Source: Thermoplasmata archaeon
GTDB taxonomy: Archaea; Thermoplasmatota; Thermoplasmata; Thermoplasmatales; Thermoplasmataceae
Assembly (NCBI GenBank): GCA_021846695.1
Contig: JAJZWN010000012.1
Span: 1 to 32,971 of the forward strand
Length of the DNA: 32,971 nt
Reading direction: 5' to 3'
Part shown: positions 1 to 7,780 of the stretch, piece after piece
Numbering within the stretch: the stretch's first letter is position 1
Layout: the number at the start of each line of letters is the position of its first letter
The notes under the pieces: model-generated
Told to the model about the DNA's origin: nothing
Seen by the model: the letters and a program-made list of their open reading frames with translations, nothing else
Database searches by the model: none
Program-made: the position numbers and the translations under genes

Positions 1-548
1 ACGTAAGCGTCGGATTTCTCTGCGGCTGTTGCCTGTTTTATCATATCAGAAGTATTTGGTGAAAGTTTTGAATATACGGGTATATTTACCTTGGACTTTA
101 CTTCTGATACTATTGCAGCAACAAGTTCAAAATCAGATCCGACCTCCATACCGTAACCGTTCACATGGGGGCATGAAAGATTAAGTTCCACGGCCGAGGC
201 ACCGTATGACTGCATTTTTTTTGCAAGCATGGCAAATTCCTCTGGTGTCTGGCCGAAAATACTTCCTATGACAGGTTTCCCTGAAGAAATAGCTATTTTT
301 ATTTCCTGCCCATAATTTTCTATGCCGGGGTTTGAAAGCCCTATTGCATTGATTGCTGAATTATTTTCCTTATATATTACTGGTGGATCAAATCCCCTTC
401 TTTCCTCGGATCCTATAGATTTAGTCACTGCGGCTCCAGCACCAGATTCAAGAATTCTTTTTATTGTATATCCATTTTCATCAAGTATGCCTGAGGCAAG
501 AATAAATGGATTTTCCAATTCTATTCCTATGTGAGTGTCAAATTGCAT
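1..548 (-). CDS. pyrD: dihydroorotate dehydrogenase, C-terminal part cut by window edge
   Basis: Oxidises dihydroorotate to orotate in de novo pyrimidine synthesis using FMN. Read on the minus strand from the ATG at 546-548, the protein begins MQFDTHIGIELENPFILASG and continues without a stop to base 1, so the 3' end lies outside the window (about 182 codons seen). Family features visible are the N-terminal NPFILASG segment, the AVTKSI strand, the INAIGLSNPG loop and ELNLSCPH, which carries the Cys expected as catalytic base in class 1 enzymes. It lies 35 bp downstream of the HisA-like gene on the same strand, so co-transcription is possible. Whether a class 1B electron-transfer partner (pyrK) follows cannot be seen. 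Confidence 0.93.
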   Translation of the reverse strand, partial: MQFDTHIGIELENPFILASGILDENGYTIKRILESGAGAAVTKSIGSEERRGFDPPVIYKENNSAINAIGLSNPGIENYGQEIKIAISSGKPVIGSIFGQTPEEFAMLAKKMQSYGASAVELNLSCPHVNGYGMEVGSDFELVAAIVSEVKSKVNIPVYSKLSPNTSDMIKQATAAEKSDAY

Positions 549-583
549 ATGTATCTAAAGTTATTCATAATATCTAAATTATT

Positions 584-1054
584 CTAATCCATAAAGTTTG
601 CCGGAAAGTTTTGAAGCTGGACAGAATTTTTTATTGGAAAGCCGCTATAGCTATATGCCAGAGTATATGGGAGCATTACCTCCTTGTCAGTAAGGTACAT
701 ATTGCCACCTTTCTCTGAGAAATAAATGCATGTGTCTATGTATTTGTATCTCATTGCAATATTCTGTGTGAAGTCCAGATATTTAGCTATTCTACTGTAT
801 GTGAGGTTGTTGTTTATGACAACCACAGATGCCCCGTTTATAATGGTATCCATAAGATCGTTTTCAGTCTCTGGGTAGTTCATTACTGTTAGTTCAAAAA
901 ATTTTGAAAGCTCGTCATATAATTTCAGATTCAAATATCTGTGTGTTATAGCATCATAATCTATAACAAATATGGAGTCAACCTTTAATTTAAGAATCTG
1001 ATATATATTTTCATAATTTGATACCTGTTTATCCTTAATAGTTACGCAATACAC
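584..1054 (-). CDS. HisA-related (ProFAR isomerase-like) protein, short
   Basis: A 156-residue protein. Residues 28-60 (IFVIDYDAITHRYLNLKLYD onward) resemble the strand-loop of the archaeal HisA-related family (COG1411-like TIM-barrel proteins), where a V-x-D-x-D-A-I motif is followed by an N-L-x-L helix. The later INGASVVVINNN segment fits another barrel strand. At 156 residues it is well short of a full HisA barrel of about 240, and no phosphate-binding GG motif is evident, so histidine-pathway activity is not supported. It precedes pyrD by 35 bp on the same strand. Function unknown; the family link is an inference from a few motifs and could be wrong. Confidence 0.5.
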   Translation of the reverse strand: MYCVTIKDKQVSNYENIYQILKLKVDSIFVIDYDAITHRYLNLKLYDELSKFFELTVMNYPETENDLMDTIINGASVVVINNNLTYSRIAKYLDFTQNIAMRYKYIDTCIYFSEKGGNMYLTDKEVMLPYTLAYSYSGFPIKNSVQLQNFPANFMD

Positions 1055-1132
1055 CTGTAAACATTAAATTAAGCCTTATTAATATTTTTATCCTGAAGGG
1101 ATAATGGGATACCTGAGAATCCGTAGTATAGC

Positions 1133-1140
1133 TTTATATA
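1133..1140 (+). promoter_or_regulatory. TATA box for the GT2 gene
   Basis: TTTATATA centred about 22 nt before the ATG at 1159, with no Shine-Dalgarno between them. This is the geometry expected of an archaeal leaderless promoter. Confidence 0.6.
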
Positions 1141-1158
1141 TGAATTAATATTTGCATT

Positions 1159-2733
1159 ATGAAAAAAGGCGTGAATATAAGACAAAAGCAAAAACCAGAA
1201 CCTGCGACGGGGAAATATATTTCAATTATTGTTAACATCATGACGATTGTTTCAATATTCTTCATATTTGTAGGGATAATAGCATCCTTGTATGCTGGAC
1301 TGGTTATGAAGCATGGGACAATCATAGAATATACGTTTACTCTCTGGTTCTGGCTTGCCAGTGTATTTTTCGGAATACAGAGTATCGGTTACTTTCTTTC
1401 ATTCCGGAGAAGCAAAAGTAAATATCTAGAAACCATAGATAATGGCTATGTGTCTGGAATCCATGACAGAGTAGCCGTACTTGTCCCAATCTATAATGAA
1501 GATCAAGAAATGGTTATAACAAATCTGATTGCCATATACTCCAATGCTAAGGATAATGCAGATGTTTATGTCCTGGATGATTCAACAAAAGGCGATTCTA
1601 CCTATATAGTTGAATTATGCAAAAGACTGGGAATGAAATACGTACACCGCGAAAATCGCAGAGGCTACAAAGCTGGAGCCCTGAACGATGTTCTGAAAAC
1701 TTTGAATGAGCCATATGCCTGTGTTCTTGATATAGACCAGATGCCATCACCAGATTTTTTGAGAGAAACTACAGCCATACTGGACAAAAATCCAGAAATA
1801 GGATTTGTCCAGGTTCCACAAATATATTCTAATTCTGATTCCAGCGTTCTTGCGGAAATTGCACAGGCACAGCAATTTATATTTTATGAAATACTCACAG
1901 AGGGAAAGAGTGTTTCGGGGACACTATTCTCCTGTGGGACCAATGTGGTCTACAGGGTAGAGGCATTAAAATCAGTAGGTTATTTTGACGAATCAAACAT
2001 TGTGGAGGATATAGCCACAACAGTAAATATGGCAATAAAAGGTTGGACAGGTATTTATTTCAATAAAAAACTTGTGTTCGGCCGTGCACCGGTTACTATG
2101 CAAGGTTATGTGAACCAGCAATGGAGGTGGATGTACGGCTCACTAACTTTAATGCCGAAAATACTGAAAACGATTATGTTCAGCAAAAATTTTTCCCATA
2201 GACAAAAACTGGACTGGTTTGCTACAACAACATGGTATACATTTGGGTGGTTCTATCTTATATTCCTTTTATCACCAATACTTGATCTTTTTGGAATAAG
2301 AGTCCTGACAATCAATAACCTGCTTTATTTAGTTGCCTGGCTTCCATACACCATGCTCGTGATGACAACATTTGTGCTTTCACATGTCGACAAAAAAGCA
2401 CCATTGCGGTTTGTATTCTTAAACATGGCTGCAAATGTCCTTATTTTCCCTCTGAGCATTTCTGCTACAATAAGTGCATTGCTAAAGAAATCAAGGCCGT
2501 TTACGACTGCAAGGACTGGTGGAAAACTCCCATGGTCCCATTTCTGGCCGCAAATTACCATTATGGTTTTTCTGCTCATTGCCTCAATTTATATGGTTAT
2601 CCAGAACAATCCATACACAGATATATCAGCATTCTGGGGGTTTTTCCAGTTCATGCTTTTGGTACCAATTTTCTTTGTTAATAGAACACCAAGGGAATCT
2701 TCGATAGATTCTCCAGTTTTCAAGGGTCAATAA
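1159..2733 (+). CDS. membrane glycosyltransferase family 2, cellulose synthase (BcsA)-like
   Basis: A processive-type polysaccharide synthase in the cytoplasmic membrane (524 aa). Two N-terminal membrane helices (about 20-48 and 62-82) are followed by a GT-A domain. It shows VLVPIYNED at 108-115, DD at 140-141, the DID motif at 191-193, VQVPQ near 217-221, the ED catalytic pair at 283-284 and QQWRW at 320-324. These match the D, DxD, (T)ED and Q-x-x-R-W signatures of BcsA-like enzymes. At least four further helices follow from about residue 355. The family moves UDP-sugars into a growing chain and across the membrane; the substrate here is unknown. No PilZ domain is seen. Its 3' end overlaps the convergent beta-helix gene by 14 bp. 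A role in exopolysaccharide or cell-surface glycan is inferred. Confidence 0.88.
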   Translation: MKKGVNIRQKQKPEPATGKYISIIVNIMTIVSIFFIFVGIIASLYAGLVMKHGTIIEYTFTLWFWLASVFFGIQSIGYFLSFRRSKSKYLETIDNGYVSGIHDRVAVLVPIYNEDQEMVITNLIAIYSNAKDNADVYVLDDSTKGDSTYIVELCKRLGMKYVHRENRRGYKAGALNDVLKTLNEPYACVLDIDQMPSPDFLRETTAILDKNPEIGFVQVPQIYSNSDSSVLAEIAQAQQFIFYEILTEGKSVSGTLFSCGTNVVYRVEALKSVGYFDESNIVEDIATTVNMAIKGWTGIYFNKKLVFGRAPVTMQGYVNQQWRWMYGSLTLMPKILKTIMFSKNFSHRQKLDWFATTTWYTFGWFYLIFLLSPILDLFGIRVLTINNLLYLVAWLPYTMLVMTTFVLSHVDKKAPLRFVFLNMAANVLIFPLSISATISALLKKSRPFTTARTGGKLPWSHFWPQITIMVFLLIASIYMVIQNNPYTDISAFWGFFQFMLLVPIFFVNRTPRESSIDSPVFKGQ

Positions 2734-3646
2734 CAATCATACTATTTCTGCCTTTTATACATCCTGTAAATGGAGTTTCTATTTTATCCATTATTCCTGT
2801 TATATTTATATTCTCTATATTTTCACCAAAATTTATGCCAGTTTCTATTTGATTCCCGGTCGTGTTAGAAATAATAGCATCAATATAGATGTTCCTGGCA
2901 TTCGCTATGGCTAAACCCGTTATTCCACTGTCAATGATTCTAAGATTCATTCTTATATTCCTACTGAATGTTTTGCTATATTTCCCTATCAGGAGTCCAC
3001 ATGTGTTATTGATTCCCTTATAATCCTTTGTATTACTCCATATTGTCCCCTGAAAATATGAGTTTTCTGTTGAATCCACCTGCACGCCAGTATAATTACA
3101 GGAATCTATTGAAAAGTTAGAGAAACTCAAGTTATTGGCATTGAATACCCTGATTCCCGTGGAGCATGCGACAATTTGCATCTCCTTGATTCGTATATCC
3201 GCAGCATGTTCAATGCTAAGCCCTACATTTCCTCTGTAGATATCTACTGTATCTATTGCAATATTGTACCCTCTGATCAGAATAGCGCACATGGGTTCTT
3301 TATCATAATTTGTTCCGGTATTGTACACCTTTAGATATCCCACATTAATGTTGTTGTTTTTTCGACTATTCCCCAATAAGATTCCACTCTTTCCGTTTGA
3401 ATTGGCAATTAAGTATTCTATGTCTGCATAGGGCTCAACCCTTATAAAAGGTTCAAAACCATCTTCAATGTCATTAACAAGTATTGCCTTATTAGATGAA
3501 ATAAGCCGTGTCCCACTTTTTATAATCAAGGATTTTCGTATATGGTATTCACCAGATCCTAGTATGACGAATCCATCAATGCATGAATCTATGGCCTCCT
3601 GAATTCCGGAGGTGGGAGAGTTGTTATCTGGCTTTACTATTGGCAT
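2720..3646 (-). CDS. right-handed parallel beta-helix (pectate lyase-fold) protein
   Basis: A 308-residue protein. It opens with PDNNSPTSGIQEAIDSC, the pattern typical of Pectate_lyase_3-type beta-helix proteins (GIQEAID, then GEYHI). Repeating short strands rich in I/V/N follow, such as GLSIEHAADIRIKEMQIVAC, STGIRVFNANNLSFSNFSID and GLAIANARNIYIDAIIS, about 22-24 residues per coil. There is no signal peptide or membrane helix, so export is not evident. Such folds act as polysaccharide lyases, hydrolases or epimerases, but no catalytic set can be named from this sequence. It converges on and overlaps the GT2 synthase, which makes a joint role in glycan synthesis and modification plausible but unproven. 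Confidence 0.72.
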   Translation of the reverse strand: MPIVKPDNNSPTSGIQEAIDSCIDGFVILGSGEYHIRKSLIIKSGTRLISSNKAILVNDIEDGFEPFIRVEPYADIEYLIANSNGKSGILLGNSRKNNNINVGYLKVYNTGTNYDKEPMCAILIRGYNIAIDTVDIYRGNVGLSIEHAADIRIKEMQIVACSTGIRVFNANNLSFSNFSIDSCNYTGVQVDSTENSYFQGTIWSNTKDYKGINNTCGLLIGKYSKTFSRNIRMNLRIIDSGITGLAIANARNIYIDAIISNTTGNQIETGINFGENIENINITGIMDKIETPFTGCIKGRNSMIVIDP

Positions 3647-3773
3647 AATATAGAATAATATGGTGAATAATAATAATTTCTTTCCACTTGAACATCTTCT
3701 CTCCCTTAAACTATCGTGCTTTTTGTGTAGGGGAAATTAAAAAGACCGGGAGATCAACAATTTTAATATATAG

Positions 3774-3800
3774 CGATATGAATAAAGAATATTTATATCG
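3774..3800. repeat. 27-bp inverted repeat
   Basis: The arm CGATATGAATA (3774-3784) and the arm TATTTATATCG (3790-3800) are inverted copies with one mismatch around a 5-nt spacer. It lies 31 bp past the stop of the MTHFR-like gene and about 128 bp upstream of the beta-helix gene, both on the minus strand. It could be a terminator or an operator; the sequence does not decide. Confidence 0.5.
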
Positions 3801-3831
3801 AATTATAAGGAAACATGATGCCCGATGCTTC

Positions 3832-4506
3832 TTAAAAATAGTCCCTTATGTTTAGTAATGTTTCATTGTCTCCGGGAACAGAAAAGAGTATTCCCGTAAG
3901 CCTGTACTTTTTAAATTTCTTCATGTAGAGGTGCAGGTCTTCGACTCTAACAGATGATTGGTTGATTTTTTCAAGTATATTTCCATTTTTCTGAGTTTTA
4001 ACAATTATGTATGGGATAAGTCGTTCCGTATTCATGCTCTCCAGAATTGAAAGATCGTCGAAATTTATTACAAGGAATAAATTTGCGTTTAGCTCTAACC
4101 TTCCATTTATATCTTTTAAGGCTTTTCTAAAGCTTAAAATTAATCCAGATTCTACACCTCTGTGTCTGGCAAGGTTCATAGCATAGACAGAATCCAGATC
4201 ATTTAGCTCCTTACCATAACGTGGTTTGTCGCCCTGTGTAAATATGATTGATGCTTTTATTGCCTTAGCTGCTGTGATTATAGACCTTAATTTAAGCTCA
4301 TTTATATCCTTCAATCGCTGGTTAATAATAATGTCTTTTTCTGGAAATTGCCTCCTAATTATATAACCTATGAGCTCTGGAGGCATAGTGGGATACCCCA
4401 GTGGATTGTCCGGTATATTGAAGCCATCAAACATATCCATGTGCTCAATCATACCCCTGAGACTCTCTAAGTTTCTTGAAGGATATATTTCGGCATATAT
4501 TTTCAT
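3832..4506 (-). CDS. methylenetetrahydrofolate reductase-like protein
   Basis: A 224-residue TIM-barrel-type protein resembling MTHFR (COG0685), which reduces methylene-tetrahydrofolate (or an archaeal pterin) using FAD. Visible family marks are the early AEIYPSRN strand with Glu6, DGFNIPDNPLG at 27-37 (family D-x-x-x-x-x-D-N-P), the INQRLKDIN segment replacing the usual T-x-R-D-R-N, and IIFTQGDKPRYG at 87-98 matching the L-T-G-D-P strand. It is shorter than typical MTHFR (about 280-300 aa) and the central R-D-R-N motif is altered, so a divergent or different activity is possible. The ATG at 4506 is divergent from the Nudix-UDG gene across 158 bp that contains three ATTACCAT repeats. Confidence 0.6.
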   Translation of the reverse strand: MKIYAEIYPSRNLESLRGMIEHMDMFDGFNIPDNPLGYPTMPPELIGYIIRRQFPEKDIIINQRLKDINELKLRSIITAAKAIKASIIFTQGDKPRYGKELNDLDSVYAMNLARHRGVESGLILSFRKALKDINGRLELNANLFLVINFDDLSILESMNTERLIPYIIVKTQKNGNILEKINQSSVRVEDLHLYMKKFKKYRLTGILFSVPGDNETLLNIRDYF

Positions 4507-4508
4507 TT

Positions 4509-4600
4509 ATTACCATACACATAATAAAATAAAGAGTTTTTTGTCCATGGTCAATAGAACCTGTAATATTAATTTTAAATTACCATGGCTAATTACCATG
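4509..4600. promoter_or_regulatory. three ATTACCAT repeats in a divergent promoter region
   Basis: ATTACCATA at 4509-4517 and ATTACCATG at 4579-4587 and 4592-4600 are direct repeats; the last two are 13 bp apart. They lie between the divergently transcribed MTHFR-like and Nudix-UDG genes, upstream of the TATA box TTTATACTA (4638-4646). A shared regulator binding here is an inference. Confidence 0.4.
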
Positions 4601-4664
4601 AAATTTTATATCTCAATCAAATTTTCGTCCCCCATTTTTTATACTATAATATAATCATATTTCC

Positions 4665-5627
4665 ATGAGAGTGGAATACAGTTATGGAATTGTTGTATAT
4701 TCCAGATGTAAGGATAAATATAATTTCCTCCTGCTGAAAAGAAAGGAAGGTTGGCTTGATTTTCCAAAGGGGCATATAGAAGAAGGAGAAACTGGAATAC
4801 AGGCCGCACTAAGAGAAACAATGGAAGAATCCGGTGTAAATTTAGTTCCAGAAAATCTTGTTCCATTTTTTCATTATGATATTACTTATTACTTTACCTT
4901 CAGGGGAACGAAAATACTGAAGCATGTAAGAATGTTTCTTTCCGAGGTATCTGCTGATATTGCTATAACTGTATCGCACGAACATAGAGGGTATATATGG
5001 CTTAATTATGAGGAGGGTATGTCAATTCTTCGTTTTGCCAACCAGAGAAAATTGCTGGAATACGCAAATAGCTATATTGTAAAACAGGATAAAATGAAAA
5101 AGTTGAACGATGAATACAGAGATATTCCCCAAAATAGAAAATGGGGGCTGAGCACTGATTTTGTTCCGGGAGAGGGAAATTTGAATGCCAGAATATGCTT
5201 TATTGGACAGGCTCCGGGCAGGAATGAGGATATAATGAAACGGCCTTTCGTAGGAAGAAGTGGGAAACTACTTGATAGCCTGATTGAGGAAATTAACCTA
5301 AAGAGAGAGGACTGTTATATTACCAGCATTGTACAGTTTTTTCCACCAAAAAATAGAGCCCCAACAGATGAGGAGATATCTATTTGCAAACAGTATTTTC
5401 TCGCTCAGATGGATATTATACAGCCGGAAATCATAGTCCTATTAGGTTCAGTGGCGGCACGGTCTCTAATATCTATTGACAGTGTAATGAAAGATCATGG
5501 CAAACTATTCAATGAAAAGTATTTTGTAACACTCCACCCTGCTGCTGCATTGCGCAACCCTGCAAACTTAGAAATAATGAAGAATGATTTTCAAATTCTT
5601 AAAAATTTTTTCAACGGATCTTCATAG
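4665..5627 (+). CDS. Nudix hydrolase fused to family 4 uracil-DNA glycosylase
   Basis: A two-domain protein of 320 aa. Residues 1-135 form a Nudix domain with a complete Nudix box at 36-58 (G36, E42, R50-E51, E54-E55, G57), which hydrolyses nucleoside diphosphate-linked compounds. Residues about 145-318 resemble family 4 UDG, which removes uracil from DNA: FVPGEGN at 166-172, GQAPGRNED at 181-189, PFVGRSGKLLD at 194-204 and HPAAALR at 291-297. Family 4 enzymes hold a 4Fe-4S cluster with four Cys. Here the first two positions read Ile154 and Asn157, the K-C-R-P-P Cys is Phe225, and only Cys241 remains, so the cluster is probably absent. Motif 1 has Gln182 where family members usually have Glu. 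The TATA box places a leaderless start at 4665. The 3' end overlaps the convergent MFS gene by 17 bp. Confidence 0.85.
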   Translation: MRVEYSYGIVVYSRCKDKYNFLLLKRKEGWLDFPKGHIEEGETGIQAALRETMEESGVNLVPENLVPFFHYDITYYFTFRGTKILKHVRMFLSEVSADIAITVSHEHRGYIWLNYEEGMSILRFANQRKLLEYANSYIVKQDKMKKLNDEYRDIPQNRKWGLSTDFVPGEGNLNARICFIGQAPGRNEDIMKRPFVGRSGKLLDSLIEEINLKREDCYITSIVQFFPPKNRAPTDEEISICKQYFLAQMDIIQPEIIVLLGSVAARSLISIDSVMKDHGKLFNEKYFVTLHPAAALRNPANLEIMKNDFQILKNFFNGSS

Positions 5628-6828
5628 ACTTAGTTTCCCTGCCATATAGCATATAGAGTGAGGACCCCACGAATCCTGCCAGATAGACAATAAGAATAAA
5701 AAAAGCATATGTTTCTATGCCGGCATTTATAAGAATAAAAATAATAACAATATAAAGTGCATATCCAACGGACCTCACTGATCCTATTCCTCTACCTCTA
5801 TACTTGCTTATAAAATTTTCTGGTTCCAGTAATTCTCTAGACCCCCATGCTATTTCCCCGAATATTGAACTAATAGAAAGTATAGCTAAAAGGTAAAATA
5901 AATTTGATATGATTATGTTCAGGAATATAACGGCGATTACCCATGATGCCAGCATTCCAGTGAATCCGACCATTGCCAGAGTTTTTCTACTACTTTTACC
6001 CATATAATATCCACCCAGAACACCAAAAACTGATTCAGCCAGAACGGAAAAGAAAATTATAACTCCTGTATACTGGGGAAAATGGAAAGGACCGAGAACA
6101 AGATCTGAAAATGCAAATCCAACTATTATGGCGATTCCCATGAATGAAAGTGCCAGAAATTTTATGGTATTACCTGCTGTAATTTTATTATTTGTTCCTA
6201 TTTTTGTTCCCAGTATCCATAACCCACTTTCTTCCATGTGGTATCGTGCTATTATAGAGATTATCCCTGATAATATTGCAATGGTAATAAGCCACATTTT
6301 TTGAATTATAACCGATGAGGTAAAAACAAGGAATAACCCTGCTATCAGAGTAATGCCTATATTAGCCATATTTGACGATTCAATGATGGCAAATCCTCTA
6401 TTTTTAAGTGGCAGATATTCAACCATGATTGCCAGTGAAAGTGTCTCATCGCCACCAAGGCCAAATTCGGCAATAAATACAAATATTATCAGATAGATGT
6501 AATTGTATGATATTCCTATACCCAGAAGCCCCAGAACAGTTATACCTATTGTCAGTAGAAAAATATTCTTTCTTCCAAGGCGATCTGATATATAGCCCAT
6601 CGTCATATTGCCTAATAGAAGCCCAGCTGGCGCTGCCCCTATAATATAATAATATGAAAATTGTGGAACAAAATACCATGTTGTAATCAGTGGTGCAATT
6701 GCCAGGGTTATGCCCCACATAAAAAAGGAAGTTGATATAGCTATAAAAATAATCCAGTGTTCCCTGTTCCATGGTGTCTTGCTGATTTTTTCTGATATTT
6801 TACTGTATTCTACATTATCGTATTCCAT
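5611..6828 (-). CDS. MFS transporter under TPP riboswitch, probable thiamine transporter (ThiT1-like)
   Basis: A 405-residue major facilitator with about 12 membrane helices and the loop 2-3 signature GYISDRLGRK at 78-87. A second charged loop (MGKSSRKTL) follows the halfway point. The TPP riboswitch at 6832-6909 directly abuts its start, which strongly suggests uptake of thiamine or a thiamine precursor in exchange or symport with protons. TPP-regulated MFS genes named thiT1/thiT2 were described in Thermoplasma-type archaea by comparative genomics; matching this gene to that group is an inference from context. The start at 6828 is preceded by GGAGGG with 6 nt spacing. Another ATG 5 nt upstream is out of frame. 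The 3' end overlaps the Nudix-UDG gene. Confidence 0.8.
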   Translation of the reverse strand: MEYDNVEYSKISEKISKTPWNREHWIIFIAISTSFFMWGITLAIAPLITTWYFVPQFSYYYIIGAAPAGLLLGNMTMGYISDRLGRKNIFLLTIGITVLGLLGIGISYNYIYLIIFVFIAEFGLGGDETLSLAIMVEYLPLKNRGFAIIESSNMANIGITLIAGLFLVFTSSVIIQKMWLITIAILSGIISIIARYHMEESGLWILGTKIGTNNKITAGNTIKFLALSFMGIAIIVGFAFSDLVLGPFHFPQYTGVIIFFSVLAESVFGVLGGYYMGKSSRKTLAMVGFTGMLASWVIAVIFLNIIISNLFYLLAILSISSIFGEIAWGSRELLEPENFISKYRGRGIGSVRSVGYALYIVIIFILINAGIETYAFFILIVYLAGFVGSSLYMLYGRETKSMKIR

Positions 6829-6831
6829 TTC

Positions 6832-6909
6832 ATTCCCTCCGCCAGTATTAACCGGATCAGGTTCATGGGGTCGATCCCTATCCTCTCAGCCAAAAAGCTC
6901 CCCCAGAAT
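6832..6909 (-). promoter_or_regulatory. TPP (THI-box) riboswitch
   Basis: On the minus strand the element carries the conserved blocks GGGGGAGC, GGCTGAGAGG, GACCCC, GAACCTGATCCGG and TAATACTGGCGGAGGGA in the order of the TPP aptamer. ATTC (6906-6909) can pair with GAAT (6832-6835) as P1, GGGG with CCCC as P2, and AGC with GCT around a T loop as P3. The 3' strand contains GGAGGG, which is also the Shine-Dalgarno of the MFS gene 6 nt before its ATG. Ligand binding would therefore be expected to hide the ribosome site and repress translation when thiamine pyrophosphate is plentiful. Confidence 0.93.
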
Positions 6910-6976
6910 ATTAATTAGCTAAATTTAAGATAAATATTTAACCTTTGCCCAACGAAAATTATATGATTGATGAGTT

Positions 6977-7501
6977 TTATACTATTAATTTTAACTCGTA
7001 TCCGGCTATGGTTACTATTATCCCAACTGTAACCATAACTAATATCCAGAATCTGGCCCTGCCGGCAGTAGTTTTGCTAATGAATAATCCTAGAACAGCA
7101 AGAGAGGCATATGAAAGGAGTAGTGGAAGTTCAATGTTGTTCTTAATAATCAACGATGAAGACAGCGGAATCAGTGCACCCAGAAAACCGAAAAAGGCTG
7201 ATATAAAGGCACCCAGCAGGGATTCGACAAATATTTCTATGCCCAGATGGCCCTTCAGTAGATAATTCGTAGATTTAAGGTTCAGTTGCAGTGCTGTCCT
7301 GTGGAGTTCTTCGTTCAGTCCGGCGTACTGAGCTATGAAGTAACTGAAAGCCCCAGCAAACGCGGATCCGAATGAAATCTTGAAAGCCTCAAATAAATCT
7401 ATAGTACTTTTTCCTATAATCCCCGCGGACGCAAGTATTAATGCTGTTATAATACCATCAGAAAGACCTATGCTTACTGGAAATATGTATTTTTTATTCA
7501 T
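6977..7501 (-). CDS. VIT1/CCC1-family membrane protein, predicted Fe2+/Mn2+ transporter
   Basis: A 174-residue protein with about five membrane helices. Residues 12-27, GLSDGIITALILASAG, match the first-helix signature of the CCC1/VIT1 family (G-L-x-D-G-x-x-T), which moves ferrous iron or manganese out of the cytosol. Later helices show GSAFAGAFSYFIAQYAG and SLLGAFISAFFGFLGAL. The ELHRTALQLNL loop is a short version of the cytosolic metal-binding region. Its ATG overlaps the stop of the DUF211 gene by 4 bp, so the two are translationally coupled. For an acidophile living in iron-rich water, metal detoxification is a reasonable role, but that is inferred. Confidence 0.75.
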   Translation of the reverse strand: MNKKYIFPVSIGLSDGIITALILASAGIIGKSTIDLFEAFKISFGSAFAGAFSYFIAQYAGLNEELHRTALQLNLKSTNYLLKGHLGIEIFVESLLGAFISAFFGFLGALIPLSSSLIIKNNIELPLLLSYASLAVLGLFISKTTAGRARFWILVMVTVGIIVTIAGYELKLIV

Positions 7502-7764
7502 TTTATGACGTGTTTTCCTGTAATGACTTCATCAATGGAATGTATTGCACAACCCATATCCTCTATTACCTTTATAAGATAATTATAATTTATGTTTATT
7601 CCCTCAACAGTAATACTTGTTCCCATTGTTTCCATATCCATCTCGGTAACAGTTATTTTAACCGCATCCACTCCCGGCACATCTTCGATGGAACCGGCAA
7701 GTTCTGTCAAAGTTGGTCTATTCAATCCCTTGTCAACATCCAGTAAAATTCTCCTCAGATTCAT
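7498..7764 (-). CDS. DUF211 family protein
   Basis: An 88-residue soluble alpha/beta protein typical of archaeal DUF211. It opens MNLRRILLDVDKG, continues with ELAGSIEDVPGVDAVKITV and ends with the family hallmark GCAIHSIDEVITGK at 71-84. The family has a ferredoxin-like fold and is often encoded next to metal transporters; its job is unproven. Here it overlaps the VIT1/CCC1 gene by 4 bp, suggesting a sensor or accessory role. Unlike most first genes in this window it has a leader: the TATA-like ATATAAATA (about 7812-7820) is about 52 bp from the start and a GAGGT Shine-Dalgarno sits 11 nt before the ATG. Confidence 0.85.
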   Translation of the reverse strand: MNLRRILLDVDKGLNRPTLTELAGSIEDVPGVDAVKITVTEMDMETMGTSITVEGININYNYLIKVIEDMGCAIHSIDEVITGKHVIK

Positions 7765-7780
7765 AAGTATTTCAAACCTC

